A stretch of 46,316 nucleotides of DNA from Mnemiopsis leidyi. Its lineage: Eukaryota; Ctenophora; Tentaculata; Lobata; Bolinopsidae. Position 1 is the stretch's first letter. Every line of letters starts with the position of its first letter. Where the stretch lies: NCBI GenBank assembly GCA_000226015.1, contig JH153313.1, positions 101,165 through 147,480 on the forward strand. The letters are read 5' to 3'. The notes beneath the pieces are model-generated. The model had not been told where the DNA came from and did not search any database. It saw only the letters and a list, made by a program, of their open reading frames with translations. Below, in pieces: positions 33,001-42,811 of this stretch. A program made the position numbers and the translations under genes.

Positions 33001-36000
33001 TGAGATAATTTGTGGAATAGTTGTGAGAGAGGAGAGTGTGACTCAACAGGTGTTTAATATAAATGATACAACAATGGTTGGGCCTCGTGCTTTAATTGTT
33101 TATCGCCATCATTTCGCAAACAATGGCCAGACCGGAAAATTTTTCAATTTCTTTAGTTAATGGAGGAGTTAGATAAATTTCGTAAATTTGGCTATTGAAT
33201 TAAACCCTTGACCGTTTGCTTACTATTCAACAGCATTGAAAAGTAAAACTATATCTTAAATTTTAAATGCAAAGCCAGTACAGCACCAGCTGACATGAAT
33301 TGAGTATGGCTATCCACGAAAAAGTTTGTTAGCAATCAATCAACAAAAGTAGTGCTTAAGTGATCTAAAGTATTCCTAAACATACTCCTGCACGTAGGGA
33401 AAAGACCAAGAGGGTTATCATCCGTCATATGACTCCACTGAGCAGTATCTGGATCACATGTCACAGTGAGAGTAGAAGCGAGATCACGTGACATCCCTGT
33501 AAGGAAGACTGTGGAGTTGCCTACACAGAAGTATATACAGGTGGTTGGGGAGGTGTAATTTAGGTGGGAGGTGTTGTCCGGGAGAGAGAGTGGGGGACAT
33601 GCCATGTTGAAGTTCCTCGTTTTCCCACCTGTAGGAGAGGTTATTTGTAGGACTTTAGTTCAATTAAATGAGTTGAATTTGCAGTAGTTTTAGTTTAAGG
33701 TACATACATTCCATAACCGATTGGTTTCGAATAATGGATTGGAGAACTGTATTTCAAGAATGTACCTGTACAAAAAGTCCCGCTCTCATCAGAGGTATCC
33801 TGACAATGTGCCACCCCATCACAAGTCCACTCACGTAGGATGCACCCAGATTTGTCTGCACACTCAAATTGACTTTCTGAACAACCTTCCCTTTCCTTGG
33901 GCTCTGTGTCGCCCGTGTCTGTTGAGTCTGTTTCTGTGTCGCCCGTGTCTGTTTCTGTGTTGCCCGTGTCTGTTTCTGTGTTGCCCGTTTCTCCTGACTC
34001 TGTCGAATCTGTTTCTTCTACATAAACAATGTGTTAGAAAACAAATATCAGATTTATGTGGATGTCTACGTAGGAGGTTATGTCAGGTGATTTCCTAAAG
34101 TTACAGTTCAGTTAAGGAGTTTGGAAAAATTTCAAAGTAGTTGAAGCCAAAATGCTTATTTTACTAGAGAAGAAGCAATTGGTCTACTAAGCTCATACCT
34201 GATCCTGCATAGATTTGACAATTGATTCCAGTAAACCCTGGATCACAGGAGCAGACCTCATCATCTTGGCAGGGACTTCCCCTGAAATAGAACTCGTTAA
34301 TCAATACCACGATCTAAAATCTTTGCCATTGTTTATGCCATGCTTTGTTTATGGTTATGTACGAAAATAACAAATACATTGGATAAAAAACCTTTGCCTT
34401 AAGATCTTGACATACCGTGGTACTTTATAGGATTTGTCACCATGGTCCAATCTGTAAAACTCAATCTTCTTGACGTCTCCATAGTAACTTGAATTGCAAC
34501 CGTTTTCACCCGAAATATTGTATTTGACTACCTGGACTTCATTGAAGAACATCGAAATCGTCGAACCACCTTCTGTTTCACTTTTCGTTATCTTGATCAC
34601 AGTGTCACTATTGACACCACCAGCAGGAAATTTATTATCGAATGAACCAGTGAAACACGAATAAACCTTGTAGTCGGGTTTCGCAAAGCCGAAGTAAAAT
34701 TGTCCGATGTAGTTGTCTTTAGCATCTCTGAAGATGACGTCGACAGTGGCAGTTGCGTCACCAATTACAGCACTCATCCTGACTTCTATCGGTATTCTTT
34801 CAAGATCATGTTCCATTGTCTGTTCCCGCTGCACATTAACCCACTCTGGAAGATATTATCATAATGGGGATTTGGTAGAGTGACTTGTCTTCTATGTAAC
34901 TTCTTCAATTATCTTCCTCTAACTTAGCTCGATTTGAAATTCGTGTAGTCTCAGTAAAATGAATTGCTTTGGACAAATTTTGAATAATGCTCTATACATA
35001 AATCACAAAACAAACATTTTCCATTAAAACAACCTATTTAACAAACCTGGCTTATAAGCTCTGTAAAAGTCAGAAGCGGTATCACTGCCAAGAAACACTA
35101 TCTTCCCCGCTTCTCCCTCATATCCAGTACACTTCACATCGGACAGAACTACTCTCATCACCTCCATCTCATTACAATGTAACTGTAGTCTGGTCTCTGT
35201 AGCTCCTTCACTAGACACTGTCAATCTCCACCACTTTTCTAATGTCCCCGGCATGTCAGTTAGGGGCTCATCTTGGAGGGTGACGTTTTGGTTACATTTA
35301 CTAACTGAGACCTCCAACTTGGAGTTGAATGTTAGGTTCAGTCCGCCTGCTTGGTCTCCTTGCTGGTTTATGTATATCACTGCTAGCTTCTCTCCGCTGC
35401 CCAGTGGACTGTCTGTTCTTATCTCTAGTGGTGTGATCTCTATGTCGAAATCTATCTCTTTTTCTATTTCCACTGCCAACCATTCTGATGAAATAACCAT
35501 CGAATAACAATGCCAGCTTTTAACATTTATTTCGCTATAACTTGTGAAAAAGCTGAGGAAAATAAATGCCTACCCACAAATTAACTTAGCTTTGACTACA
35601 AGCTTTATTGATTAAACCTTGATGATGAAGCAGGATAGTCTTAACTCTAAACAGTAAACATTCCTATGCTTGATAACTTCGAAATGTTATTTCAAAACAT
35701 TAACCTGAATCAGATGCTGTAACTAATATAGAAACAGAAGCTTCCATCTCTTTTTGAGAATCAGGTTTAACCAGACAAACATACTGCGTGTCCTCCTCAT
35801 TCCTGTGTCCAGAAACAGTGAGTGTTGTTGTCTGCCTCCCCTCTTTAAACTCTCCCTGGTCTACAGTAAACCCCGGAATTCCAGCAGCAATCTCTTCTGG
35901 TCCGTCTGCTCTCCTCCATTTGGCAAACTCTAGAGCTGCTCCCAGACCGGTTACTGTGCAGGATAACACTACCTCTGTACCGGAGGGAGCGGTCACGTCT

Positions 36001-39000
36001 TCTGTTTGTATCTCAGATTGAGATTTTCCTGGGAATGTTTATACAGGGTTACGTCCTCTGTTTGTATCTCAGGTTGAGATTTTCCTGGGATTGTTTATAC
36101 AGGGTTATGCCCTCTGTTTGTATCTCAGATTGAGATTTTCCTGGGATTGTTTATAGTAGCAGATCGTTTGATTTAATTATTTAATTCAATGTGATTTGCG
36201 AAATTGAAGAAAAAAGCAAAATTCGAATGAAAAACTGTTAATTGTGCACGTACCGTCTCTTATAAATAACCAAATCGAAACTACCACTATCAACTTCATT
36301 CGTTAACGAACCACTTTTCTTCTAAATCTAAGAGAAAAACATCGATAACAATGATGGTTATTTTTTCTCGATGAATATTTATTATGTTGATCACTTCCTT
36401 TTTATTTTTCATGGTTGATTAAGCTTTATTGAAGTTTATTGAATTATATAAGCGACCACAAAAAACAGGACAATCAAAAAGTAAAATAACATAAAAAACA
36501 GTAAAAAAAGCCAAAAACGATCGGAAAAATTAGAAGTTAGAATTATAATCGTGTTGAGAAAGAAGCAGTGAGCAAAATGGTGCGAAGATTAGATTGTGGG
36601 CCAATAAAAAGTTTGAATTTCAGTCAAGTGAAAATTCTTCACATAACAAACTTAAGAACTATGTATATATTGAATTGTAGATAATTTGTGATTGTAAATT
36701 CCAAGACTAGTGTATGCCAAATAACTCATGTTATAGGTTAATTAATGATTATTGCCCGATCCACGAATGTTGAGCCTAGAACCTTCGACATGTTGGCTTG
36801 ACCGGTAACATTGCTACTAAGCTACTTGATTGAGTGACGAAACTCTAAAAAGATAAGCAGCTGCGGCCTGTGAGTGCGAGCCAGTCTGCAGATGATAACA
36901 ATTATCTTTCTGAAAATTATGATTTGCAAAATATGCACGTGGATATTTATTGTTTACCACCAGTGAAATCTGGCACGGTAGCTCCCTTAACATAAAGTTA
37001 AAGATCGTGTCAGGCACTCGATGTTATGAAACAATACGATTGTATTAACGAAGTAAACAAAATAAAAAAAGTAACAAAAGATGAGATAAAATTGCCTACT
37101 TTATCGATTTGAAAGCACTACTTACACATCGAGAACGGGTGTTTGAGCTTGGACTAATGCCAAGTAATAAAGTTAATATTAAAGTTAATAATTATCTGTT
37201 CTCCAATGGACCGGCGAGGCTCATTAGGCGATGCTGATTAGTAATCCGAGAATATTTGATGAGGATTATTGAAGATTTGAATAGCAATTATTATAAGTGA
37301 TTAACTACCAGTAATGTCAGTAATGTCAGATGTGATGACCTCACCACTCACCAAACCAGTCTAGTATTTGTAGACAAATGTCGGAATTAAACGGGTCGTC
37401 ACTCCATGAATATAAATATTGTTGGTACCTATCGCCTACAGTCGGCAGTTCTGTTTCTTTATGTTAATTTTAGAAAATAGGATGAAAGTCGACAGCTCTG
37501 CTTCTTTATGTTAATTTTAGAAAATAGGATGAAAGTCTGCAGCTCTGTTTCTTTATGTTAATTTTAGAAAATAGGATGAAAGTTGGCAGCTCTGTTTCTT
37601 TATGATAAAATAAAAAAAATTTAACTCGTACAACTTCCGAAATATTCCGTGTACGGACATCTTAAGGAGCTGGTGAGTACCAAGCAGAATTCATTATCAC
37701 CTGATATGCAAGTTCAAACTCATTCTGAATGGAATAGACATTACACCGAAGTGGGATTCGCGTCACTGATATCCTCCGAGATTAAATTCCAGGATAAATC
37801 CTGTACCAATCACAGCTTGGTGGCCTGGACTGCCTGCCTCGGACGGGTTTCGAACACCCGGTCTTCGGCGTGGGAAGCGAGTGCTAGTACCACTACACCA
37901 CCCGGCAGAAAATAGGATGAAAGTCGGCAGCTCTGTTTCTTTATGATAATTTTAGAAAATAGGATGAAAGTCGACAGCTCTGTTTCTTTATGTTAATTTT
38001 AGAAAATAGGATGAAAGTCGGCAGCGTTGTTTCTTTACACTACAAAGCTATCCGATCTTGATTTATAAAAAAAGTAATATAATTTTAACTTTTAGAAGAT
38101 AGGAAAGCTGAGCTTAATTCAGGTTACTGCAGTCTGCAAATTTAAAACAATTACATTAAAACGACTAAACAACATCAGGGCTGGCAAGGTATGTTAAGAA
38201 AGAAAAAAATGTTACTACACATCAATCAGTTAAGTTAAGGAACTAGAATTATGTGTCATCGTATCGAGTAGGAATTGAAAATTTGAGCTTATTGGAAAGT
38301 TCAAGCTTTACGCGGCTTTACGTCATATCGATGACCTAACAATAACCGGAGTTTCGTCACTGCTTTAACAAGGGTAAATAGGAATAAGATTGGTATCTAT
38401 CTGATGTAGATCTGTCATATTTTAAATACATGTGAGTGACTGGTAAACGACAATTTAATGACTGGCGTCAGTTATGGGTCAATGACTTGTGAATAACCGT
38501 CGAAAAACCGGTCAGTGGCCGATAAGTGGCCGATAAGTGGCTGATGAGCGACTCATGAGTGGCTGATGAGTGGCTGATGAGTGACAGATGAGTGGCTGAT
38601 GAGTGACTGATGAATGGCTGATGAGTGACTGATGAGTGACTGATGAGTGGTTGATGAGTGGCTGATGAGTGACTGATGAGTGACTGATGAGTGACTGATT
38701 CAGAGTGACAGATGAGTGACTGATTATTCAGATTGACGGTGCTCTCAGCTCTCTTCTTAAAGACAGAGTGTCTGAAGAGAGTGGACAGAGACAGAGAGAG
38801 ATACAGAGAGAGAGAGAGAGAGAGTTAACCTCCACTCTACGGCATGTCTTAATGTGAGTCCTGGTTGGTAACCCTTACAATGAATGTAAAATTTCCATTG
38901 TCTTGGTAGGTATTGAGCTACAATACCAGGACTTTAAGTTTGCCGCGGGGAGGCGATTAAGTACGTTTAGAGTTTCCGGTCAGGTTGCCAGCTCGCTATG

Positions 39001-40595
39001 ATATCGTGCATCGTTATTAAGTTTGTATAGACTGTCGAAGAAGATCGGAAGCAAATTAGAAGAGACGTCGTGTTCTGAGTTAGATTAGAAATGAAGCACG
39101 CACATAAATCAACGGTTGCGTGGTTTTATAACGAAACAACAGTTTTCAAGTTAAAGACCCGGAATGTGATTTGAATCAATATCTAGAATTTATTCGATCA
39201 CAACAGTAAAAAAGAACAAGTCGTGAGGAGAAACTTCTATGCTCGGCCCGGTCAGAAAAAAAACAAAAAAGTTAACGCCAGCTGCAAGGAGAAAACAACT
39301 TGAAAAAGCAGCTGAAGTCTTTGTTATTCACAGAGTTTACACCCCTCATACACATAGATGGAAAGAGCATAACACATACCGACACACAAACAATCCTATG
39401 TGGTGATTGTACATTTTGTTTACATGAAAGGAAGCAAGAGTTAACGTTTCATTAACAACTCATCATGGAATGTTCCAAAGATCTGTTTTTGAGACTTTGG
39501 TACGGGATTAAAGCTGTAACTTCTTACCTTCCTATACCTCTGAATTGCAGCGTCTCTTTGAACAGAGATCAAAGTATGCTGATCACTGTTTGCGCTTCCT
39601 CTGCTTGTAGTTGTCGCATTAATCATTCATGTCCAGTGAAGTAAATTTGCCTGGCTTTGTATTGCTTGAGCTAAGTGATCCCTGGAGCAAACATTCGCTG
39701 TTCATACGAGTTAAAACTTTGGAAGCTGTTTGCTGACTTGCATTCCAATTTAATTATACTTCTGTATATATATATATGTCTTTATTTTTAGGTGCAAATT
39801 ACTGTTCAGATCGCTTTATTGCAGTCGTTTGTTAACTTGGTTTGAGATATGATACCTCAGGTACCTCTCCTGGGTATCTTGGTCCAAATAACTAGACACA
39901 TCACTTAACCCCCTCCTCCCCCCAGAGTTACGCTCCCTGTAGCCCCGGTGCCTCTACAGCGCTGCCCAGCTCCTCAGTCCCCTACTCCACCTTCCACCCT
40001 CCTCTCTCCTTCCTGTCTCCCACCCACCCCGGAGCTCAGTACTCCTCCCCTCAGTTCTCCTCGCCCATACACAAGTCTCCGTCTCTGAGGAGTCCCATGT
40101 GTAACCCTTACACCGGACCTCCTTACCCTCCCCACTCTCCTCGTCTAGGTGAGTTACCATGTTAACGTAACACAGGTTACTAACGTTACTAACGTTACAC
40201 AAGTTACTAATGTTACACACGTTACTAACGTTACACACGTTACTAACGTTACACACGTTACTAACGTTACAAACGTTACATACGTTACTAACGTTACACA
40301 TGTTAATACTAACGTTGCCAACGATACACTTACTTAGGTACTGCAATCCAACGTTACGCATGAAAGTTACGATAAACGCCTTGTTAGTGTTTTATCTATT
40401 GTTTTGCATTTTCCCATCCGAAAATTCTACAAATACAGTGTTCACAAACAGCACCTTCCAGGGATGCTACCACCGCCGCCTGTGCAGCCGCCGATGGGGG
40501 GACTGCCGCCGCCACACATGCCGCCCTTGCCGCCGCCGCACCTCCTACACCCCTCTCACAAAAACAGGAACTTTCCCTCTAGTAGATATCTTTGA
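18066..40595 (+). CDS. Pro/Ser-rich protein with GPS2-like N-terminal coiled coil, about 13 exons
   Basis: Exons: 18066-18154, 18321-18462, 18633-18856, 19021-19136, 19394-19998, 20170-20290, 20450-20672, 21250-21377, 21607-21708, 21866-22006, 22545-22601, 39926-40148, 40462-40595. The N-terminus ([10 protein letters not shown], then a Lys/Glu coiled coil with [14 protein letters not shown]) resembles GPS2, the NCoR/SMRT-HDAC3 corepressor subunit (LSNAMARAL, EEKHQLFLQLKKVL in human). That match is from memory and modest. The rest is low complexity: SP-rich ([20 protein letters not shown]), RSPSPE, a polyproline run, and a Pro/Met-rich C-terminus ending NFPSSRYL. Exon 3 contains a one-base frameshift in a G run (18752-18757). 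Joining exon 11 to 12 needs a 17.3-kb intron; phases agree, but 39926-40595 could belong to a separate gene. Confidence 0.6.
20985..21249 (+). repeat. Degenerate repeat of the exon 8 acceptor region (GPS2-like gene)
   Basis: Repeats of ATTCTCAATATTCTCCA(A/C)TCTCAATT and of TATTCCTTG precede the true acceptor ATTCTCCAATCTCAG|G at 21249/21250. The string ATTCTCCAATCTCA occurs both at the acceptor and upstream without the AG. Confidence 0.7.
22585..22640 (+). repeat. Direct duplication of the exon 11 donor region
   Basis: TCTTTATTATCACCAGGTTT occurs at the exon 11 / intron border (donor at 22602) and again about 33 bp downstream, duplicating the 5' splice site together with the last exon bases. 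A second diverged duplication (CGCCCAGCAG(A/C)GCTGAGC) follows at about 22650-22720. Confidence 0.85.
22641..23968. other. Intron sequence before the 3' end of the nested GPCR
   Basis: AT-rich intron of the GPS2-like gene and 3' flank of the adhesion GPCR; no exon of either gene seen. An open frame in the first part is low complexity and not supported. Confidence 0.55.
23969..36299 (-). CDS. Adhesion G-protein-coupled receptor (class B2), 29 exons, nested
   Basis: Exons run from 36254-36299 (signal peptide [12 protein letters not shown]) to 23969-24058; all boundaries are GT-AG and in phase. Order: Ig domain (35705-36028; C..W..YVC pattern), two copies of an unassigned domain starting EW (35047-35484, 34416-34845), EGF (34199-34281), Thr/Asp/Gly linker plus LDLa (33766-34017; [15 protein letters not shown]), CCP-like module (33386-33628 plus 32633-32841), 32187-32439, ephrin-receptor-like Cys-rich segment (31909-32082), two hormone-receptor-type segments (31209-31403; 30924-31021 plus 30693-30800), GAIN (30030-30351, 29763-29887, 29442-29609, 29165-29278), GPS over two exons (28956-29049 and 28619-28725; [27 protein letters not shown]). 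The 7TM bundle is 28034-28140, 27791-27926, 27419-27630, 27002-27164, 26711-26854, 26459-26577, with [10 protein letters not shown] in TM6. Acidic tail: 25135-25991, 24674-24770, 24193-24312, 23969-24058, ending NIVDL. The autocleavage site HL|S is intact. Confidence 0.9.
24890..25036 (-). repeat. 21-bp minisatellite in the GPCR tail intron
   Basis: About seven copies of a unit like GATGACATACATATAGTTATA in the intron between tail exons 25135-25991 and 24674-24770. Confidence 0.93.
26244..26350. mobile_element. Small MITE-like element with CAGTGAAACCTCG end and internal hairpin
   Basis: TACAGTGAAACCTCGATTTA at the left faces an imperfect inverted copy at the right (CGGTATATAGAAGTTTTATTTTACA). 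Between them ACCGGGCC and GGCCCGGT form a hairpin, and CCTCGATTTACCG is repeated. Left flank TA fits pogo/Tc1 insertion. It lies in the intron before the GPCR tail exon. Confidence 0.45.
28305..28612 (-). repeat. 15-bp minisatellite starting at the donor of the GPS exon
   Basis: About 20 copies of CTAGGAGCTTGTTGT / CAAGGAGATTGTTGT (+ strand) in two variant blocks. Read on the gene strand, the array begins within the first intronic bases after the donor of exon 28619-28725 (GTGGGTATCTCCTAGACAAC). It keeps false frames open on both strands. Confidence 0.95.
30455..30693 (-). repeat. Tandem repeat (about 53 bp) containing copies of a GPCR donor
   Basis: About five copies. On the gene strand the array starts exactly at the donor of exon 30693-30800 (CTCACG|GTAAAATAAGTTAAAT), and the string GTAAAATAAGTTAAATTTTG recurs in later copies. 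Confidence 0.9.
31403..31740 (-). repeat. 55-bp tandem repeat containing copies of a GPCR acceptor
   Basis: Seven copies counting the real site. On the gene strand each reads AAGAAAATTCCCCTGTAGAC followed by GTGTG. The copy at the exon (31209-31403) is the true acceptor CCTGTAG|ACGTGTGC; six decoys lie upstream in the intron. Confidence 0.95.
36001..36160 (-). repeat. Three 56-bp copies of the Ig-exon acceptor and exon start
   Basis: TCTGTTTGTATCTCAGATTG and the TTTCCTGGGA that follows recur at 36001, 36057 and 36113. On the gene strand each copy holds an acceptor CCCAG|GAAAATCTCAA plus the first 27 or so coding bases of the Ig exon. Only the innermost copy continues into the exon. Confidence 0.95.
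37447..38037. repeat. 47-bp minisatellite interrupted by a SINE
   Basis: About seven copies of a unit containing CTGTTTCTTTATGTTAATTT and AGAAAATAGGATGAAAGTCG. The array is split between about 37613 and 37907 by the SINE. Confidence 0.93.
37613..37907 (-). mobile_element. tRNA-Gly-derived SINE, copy 1
   Basis: About 295 bp. On the - strand a 73-base tRNA-like head (37835-37907) has a consensus A box (TGGTGTAGTGG), a B box (GTTCGAAAC), a perfect T stem (CGGGT/ACCCG) and a CCC anticodon-position triplet in an otherwise glycine-tRNA-like arm. The anticodon stem is poorly paired, so this is a SINE head rather than a working tRNA gene. The body follows and ends in a T run. It sits in a 47-bp minisatellite; AAAATA on both sides may be the target duplication. 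Confidence 0.88.
38515..38735 (+). repeat. 15-bp minisatellite
   Basis: About 14 copies of TGACTGATGAGTGGC-like units, starting from a related GGCCGATAAGT repeat. Confidence 0.9.
38791..38823 (+). repeat. GA microsatellite
   Basis: Run of GAGAGA with a few interruptions. Confidence 0.9.
40160..40325 (+). repeat. ACGTTACTAACGTTACAC tandem repeat just after a donor
   Basis: Begins about 12 bases after the exon 12 donor (CTAG|GTGAGTTACC) of the GPS2-like gene. Units are 18 bp with smaller internal periodicity; they keep Val/Thr/Asn false frames open. Confidence 0.9.
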
Positions 40596-42811
40596 GAAAC
40601 TTACCATGTCTCAGCGGATCTTTTTCCTTTATTTGTGTTAGCCATTAAGCCATCGCGAGTGTGAACAAAATAAGTTCTGATGAACTTTCAAATGGTTTTT
40701 ATTTCGGCCAGTCAAGTGCTGTAATATATTAACGGTATTAACTTTAATGATCAACGAATTTCATTTTGCGCCTGAAGAGTTTTAAAAACTTATTTGTCGA
40801 CTTAACTTAAAATGTACATGATACATGAATATCGAGTTGTTGAATTTTACTTCTTAGTTTATGATTTATTTTTTATTTTTCCCAAAAGTTGCAATATATA
40901 TATTTCAAGAAAGTCACGGACACAAGAAAATCTTCCAGACGACCTTATTGTAGACTCGTAGATTAGAGATGTTTTCAGCAGACGGACCAGAACATGGGAC
41001 TGTAATAATCACATTTGTATGACTTGCTACTAGACTTGAACCTTTTGTGAAGGGAGCCGTGTTATGGGGCGTCTTATGAAAACTGCTAGCCTTAGGAATA
41101 TTCAATTCGATTATTAATCCGCAATGAACAATGATCATGTTTCATTATTTCAAAGGATTCAGACTTCACAAAATAACAAAGACAAGGGTCGGATTAACAT
41201 ATATTACAAAATAATTCTCGCCTCAAACTCAATCAGCTAATCACTGGTGAATGAACTGAACAGTTTCGTGATCTATAAATAGCATTAAGTTTTGGAAAGA
41301 GTGGCATCTGGCAGGTGTTCACAGTTCCCACCTCAGTTGGGATCAGGTGTGGGAGGTACCCACGTACAGTCCAAATCTAAGGAGAGTCACACTGTCTGAT
41401 TCAAAAAGAGTCTGACGTGTTTGTACCTCGAAATATCTATGTTTAGATATCTATGTTTAGATATCTATTTCCATTGGTTTTTAGCCTTCAGTTCTACTTC
41501 TCATTGCACATCAGCTAGATTATTGATTTCTCCTAAGAGTAGTTTTGGTAGACATGAAGTACAGTAAACTATATGCAAGTGCAGTCCATATCATGTTACG
41601 AGTGTGGGTTGTTTTGTGAGTAGATGATATAAAGTCACGGTATAACCATATTATTGTGACAATGATAATGATAATGTTTCAATCACTTTTCCGTGAACGA
41701 CCACTTCTTTCTAAGAGATATGATCTCTAAGAAATTATCGCCATTTACATTAGTCGGAATTACAATTTTCCAAGAAATATCCTCTTAGTCTTACAACCAA
41801 AACACTTCATGCCTTATTTTACGTCTTATGGATTTATTGGTGACAACATCTAAAAGTTTATACGATTTACTCGGTGAATTATCTTTTATTTGTTTTATTC
41901 AGACCCCAAGATTGTTCGGTACTTGTTGGCAAATACCCAGTTGATATAAGGTCACATCGTAATTGGTAATCGCTATAAAATATGTACAAAGGATTGGGTT
42001 TCAGTCGATATTTCGATCTCTAATCCGTTCATAGCCCATTGTATTATGAAGCTAACTAAAAAAACGTGACCGACTAGCCCAAAATTAAAAAATCGAGTTA
42101 TGACCGAACTCCGTGATGATTGACAGTACGTGATCTTTGAGCCACCGTCCTCAGGGAAGTAGTATTCGACATTTTGTTAGCCGCTTATCACGTACAAATA
42201 CAAGTTTGTGATATAACCAGATATTTGTAATAGTAATTAAAATTAGTACTGTCACGAGCACTGAATTATCTGACCCTGTGCGTGATCTGGGAGCCGTTGA
42301 CCTTAACTTTAGATTTAAGATCTTGGTAGTTTATGTTCGGTTATGGAGCGTGACTCGCGGATGCAACGTTAGCTTTTTGGTGTAACAAATTTTAAACAAT
42401 CCTCATCACTCTGATCGTTATTTCATGGCTTCTCGATTCTACACTTTTCCACGCTAGCTTTGTGAAATTCGACGCTTGTACGGACGCAGTGACGTCAAAT
42501 CTTGCTTGTACGAGTCAAACAACGTACATCTTATCTTTCATTAGCACCTCTAAAATGTCACATACGCTGATGTTTTTATTAGGCGTGACTGTTAAGTTTA
42601 AATATTTTCCACCTCTGATTCTGCTTTTTTCGTTAACGGGGACTTTAGACACTTCGTCTCTTTGCAGTCGGATATTTTCTCGAGAGTACTTTAAAGAGTC
42701 TTTTAGTGGGCGCTGCTCGATAAACAGTTAAACTGACAGACAATCAATAAGTATAACGGACAGATAACAGACAAAGATAGAAACTAACAGAAACTTTACA
42801 GCTGATATAAG
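40596..42811. other. Intergenic stretch
   Basis: AT-rich, no supported gene. Short open frames have no recognisable features. The 5' flank of the class A GPCR lies at its right end. Confidence 0.5.

Larger units (their letters stand above)
38038..39925. other. Intron/intergenic stretch with simple repeats
   Basis: Contains a 15-bp minisatellite (about 38515-38735, GTGACTGATGAGTGG-like) and a GA microsatellite (38791-38823). No coding exon identified up to 39925. Confidence 0.6.

Noticed and set aside
37835-37907. Functional tRNA-Gly(CCC) gene
   Set aside because: Boxes and T arm are good, but the anticodon stem has mismatches and the same sequence heads a dispersed 295-bp repeat.
37649-37915. 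An 88-residue frame found almost identically at 44371-44655
   Set aside because: Both lie in the SINE copies and run antisense through the tRNA-like head; not a gene family.
40149-40361. Val/Thr/Asn repeat frames on both strands
   Set aside because: Products of the ACGTTACTA tandem repeat next to a donor site.
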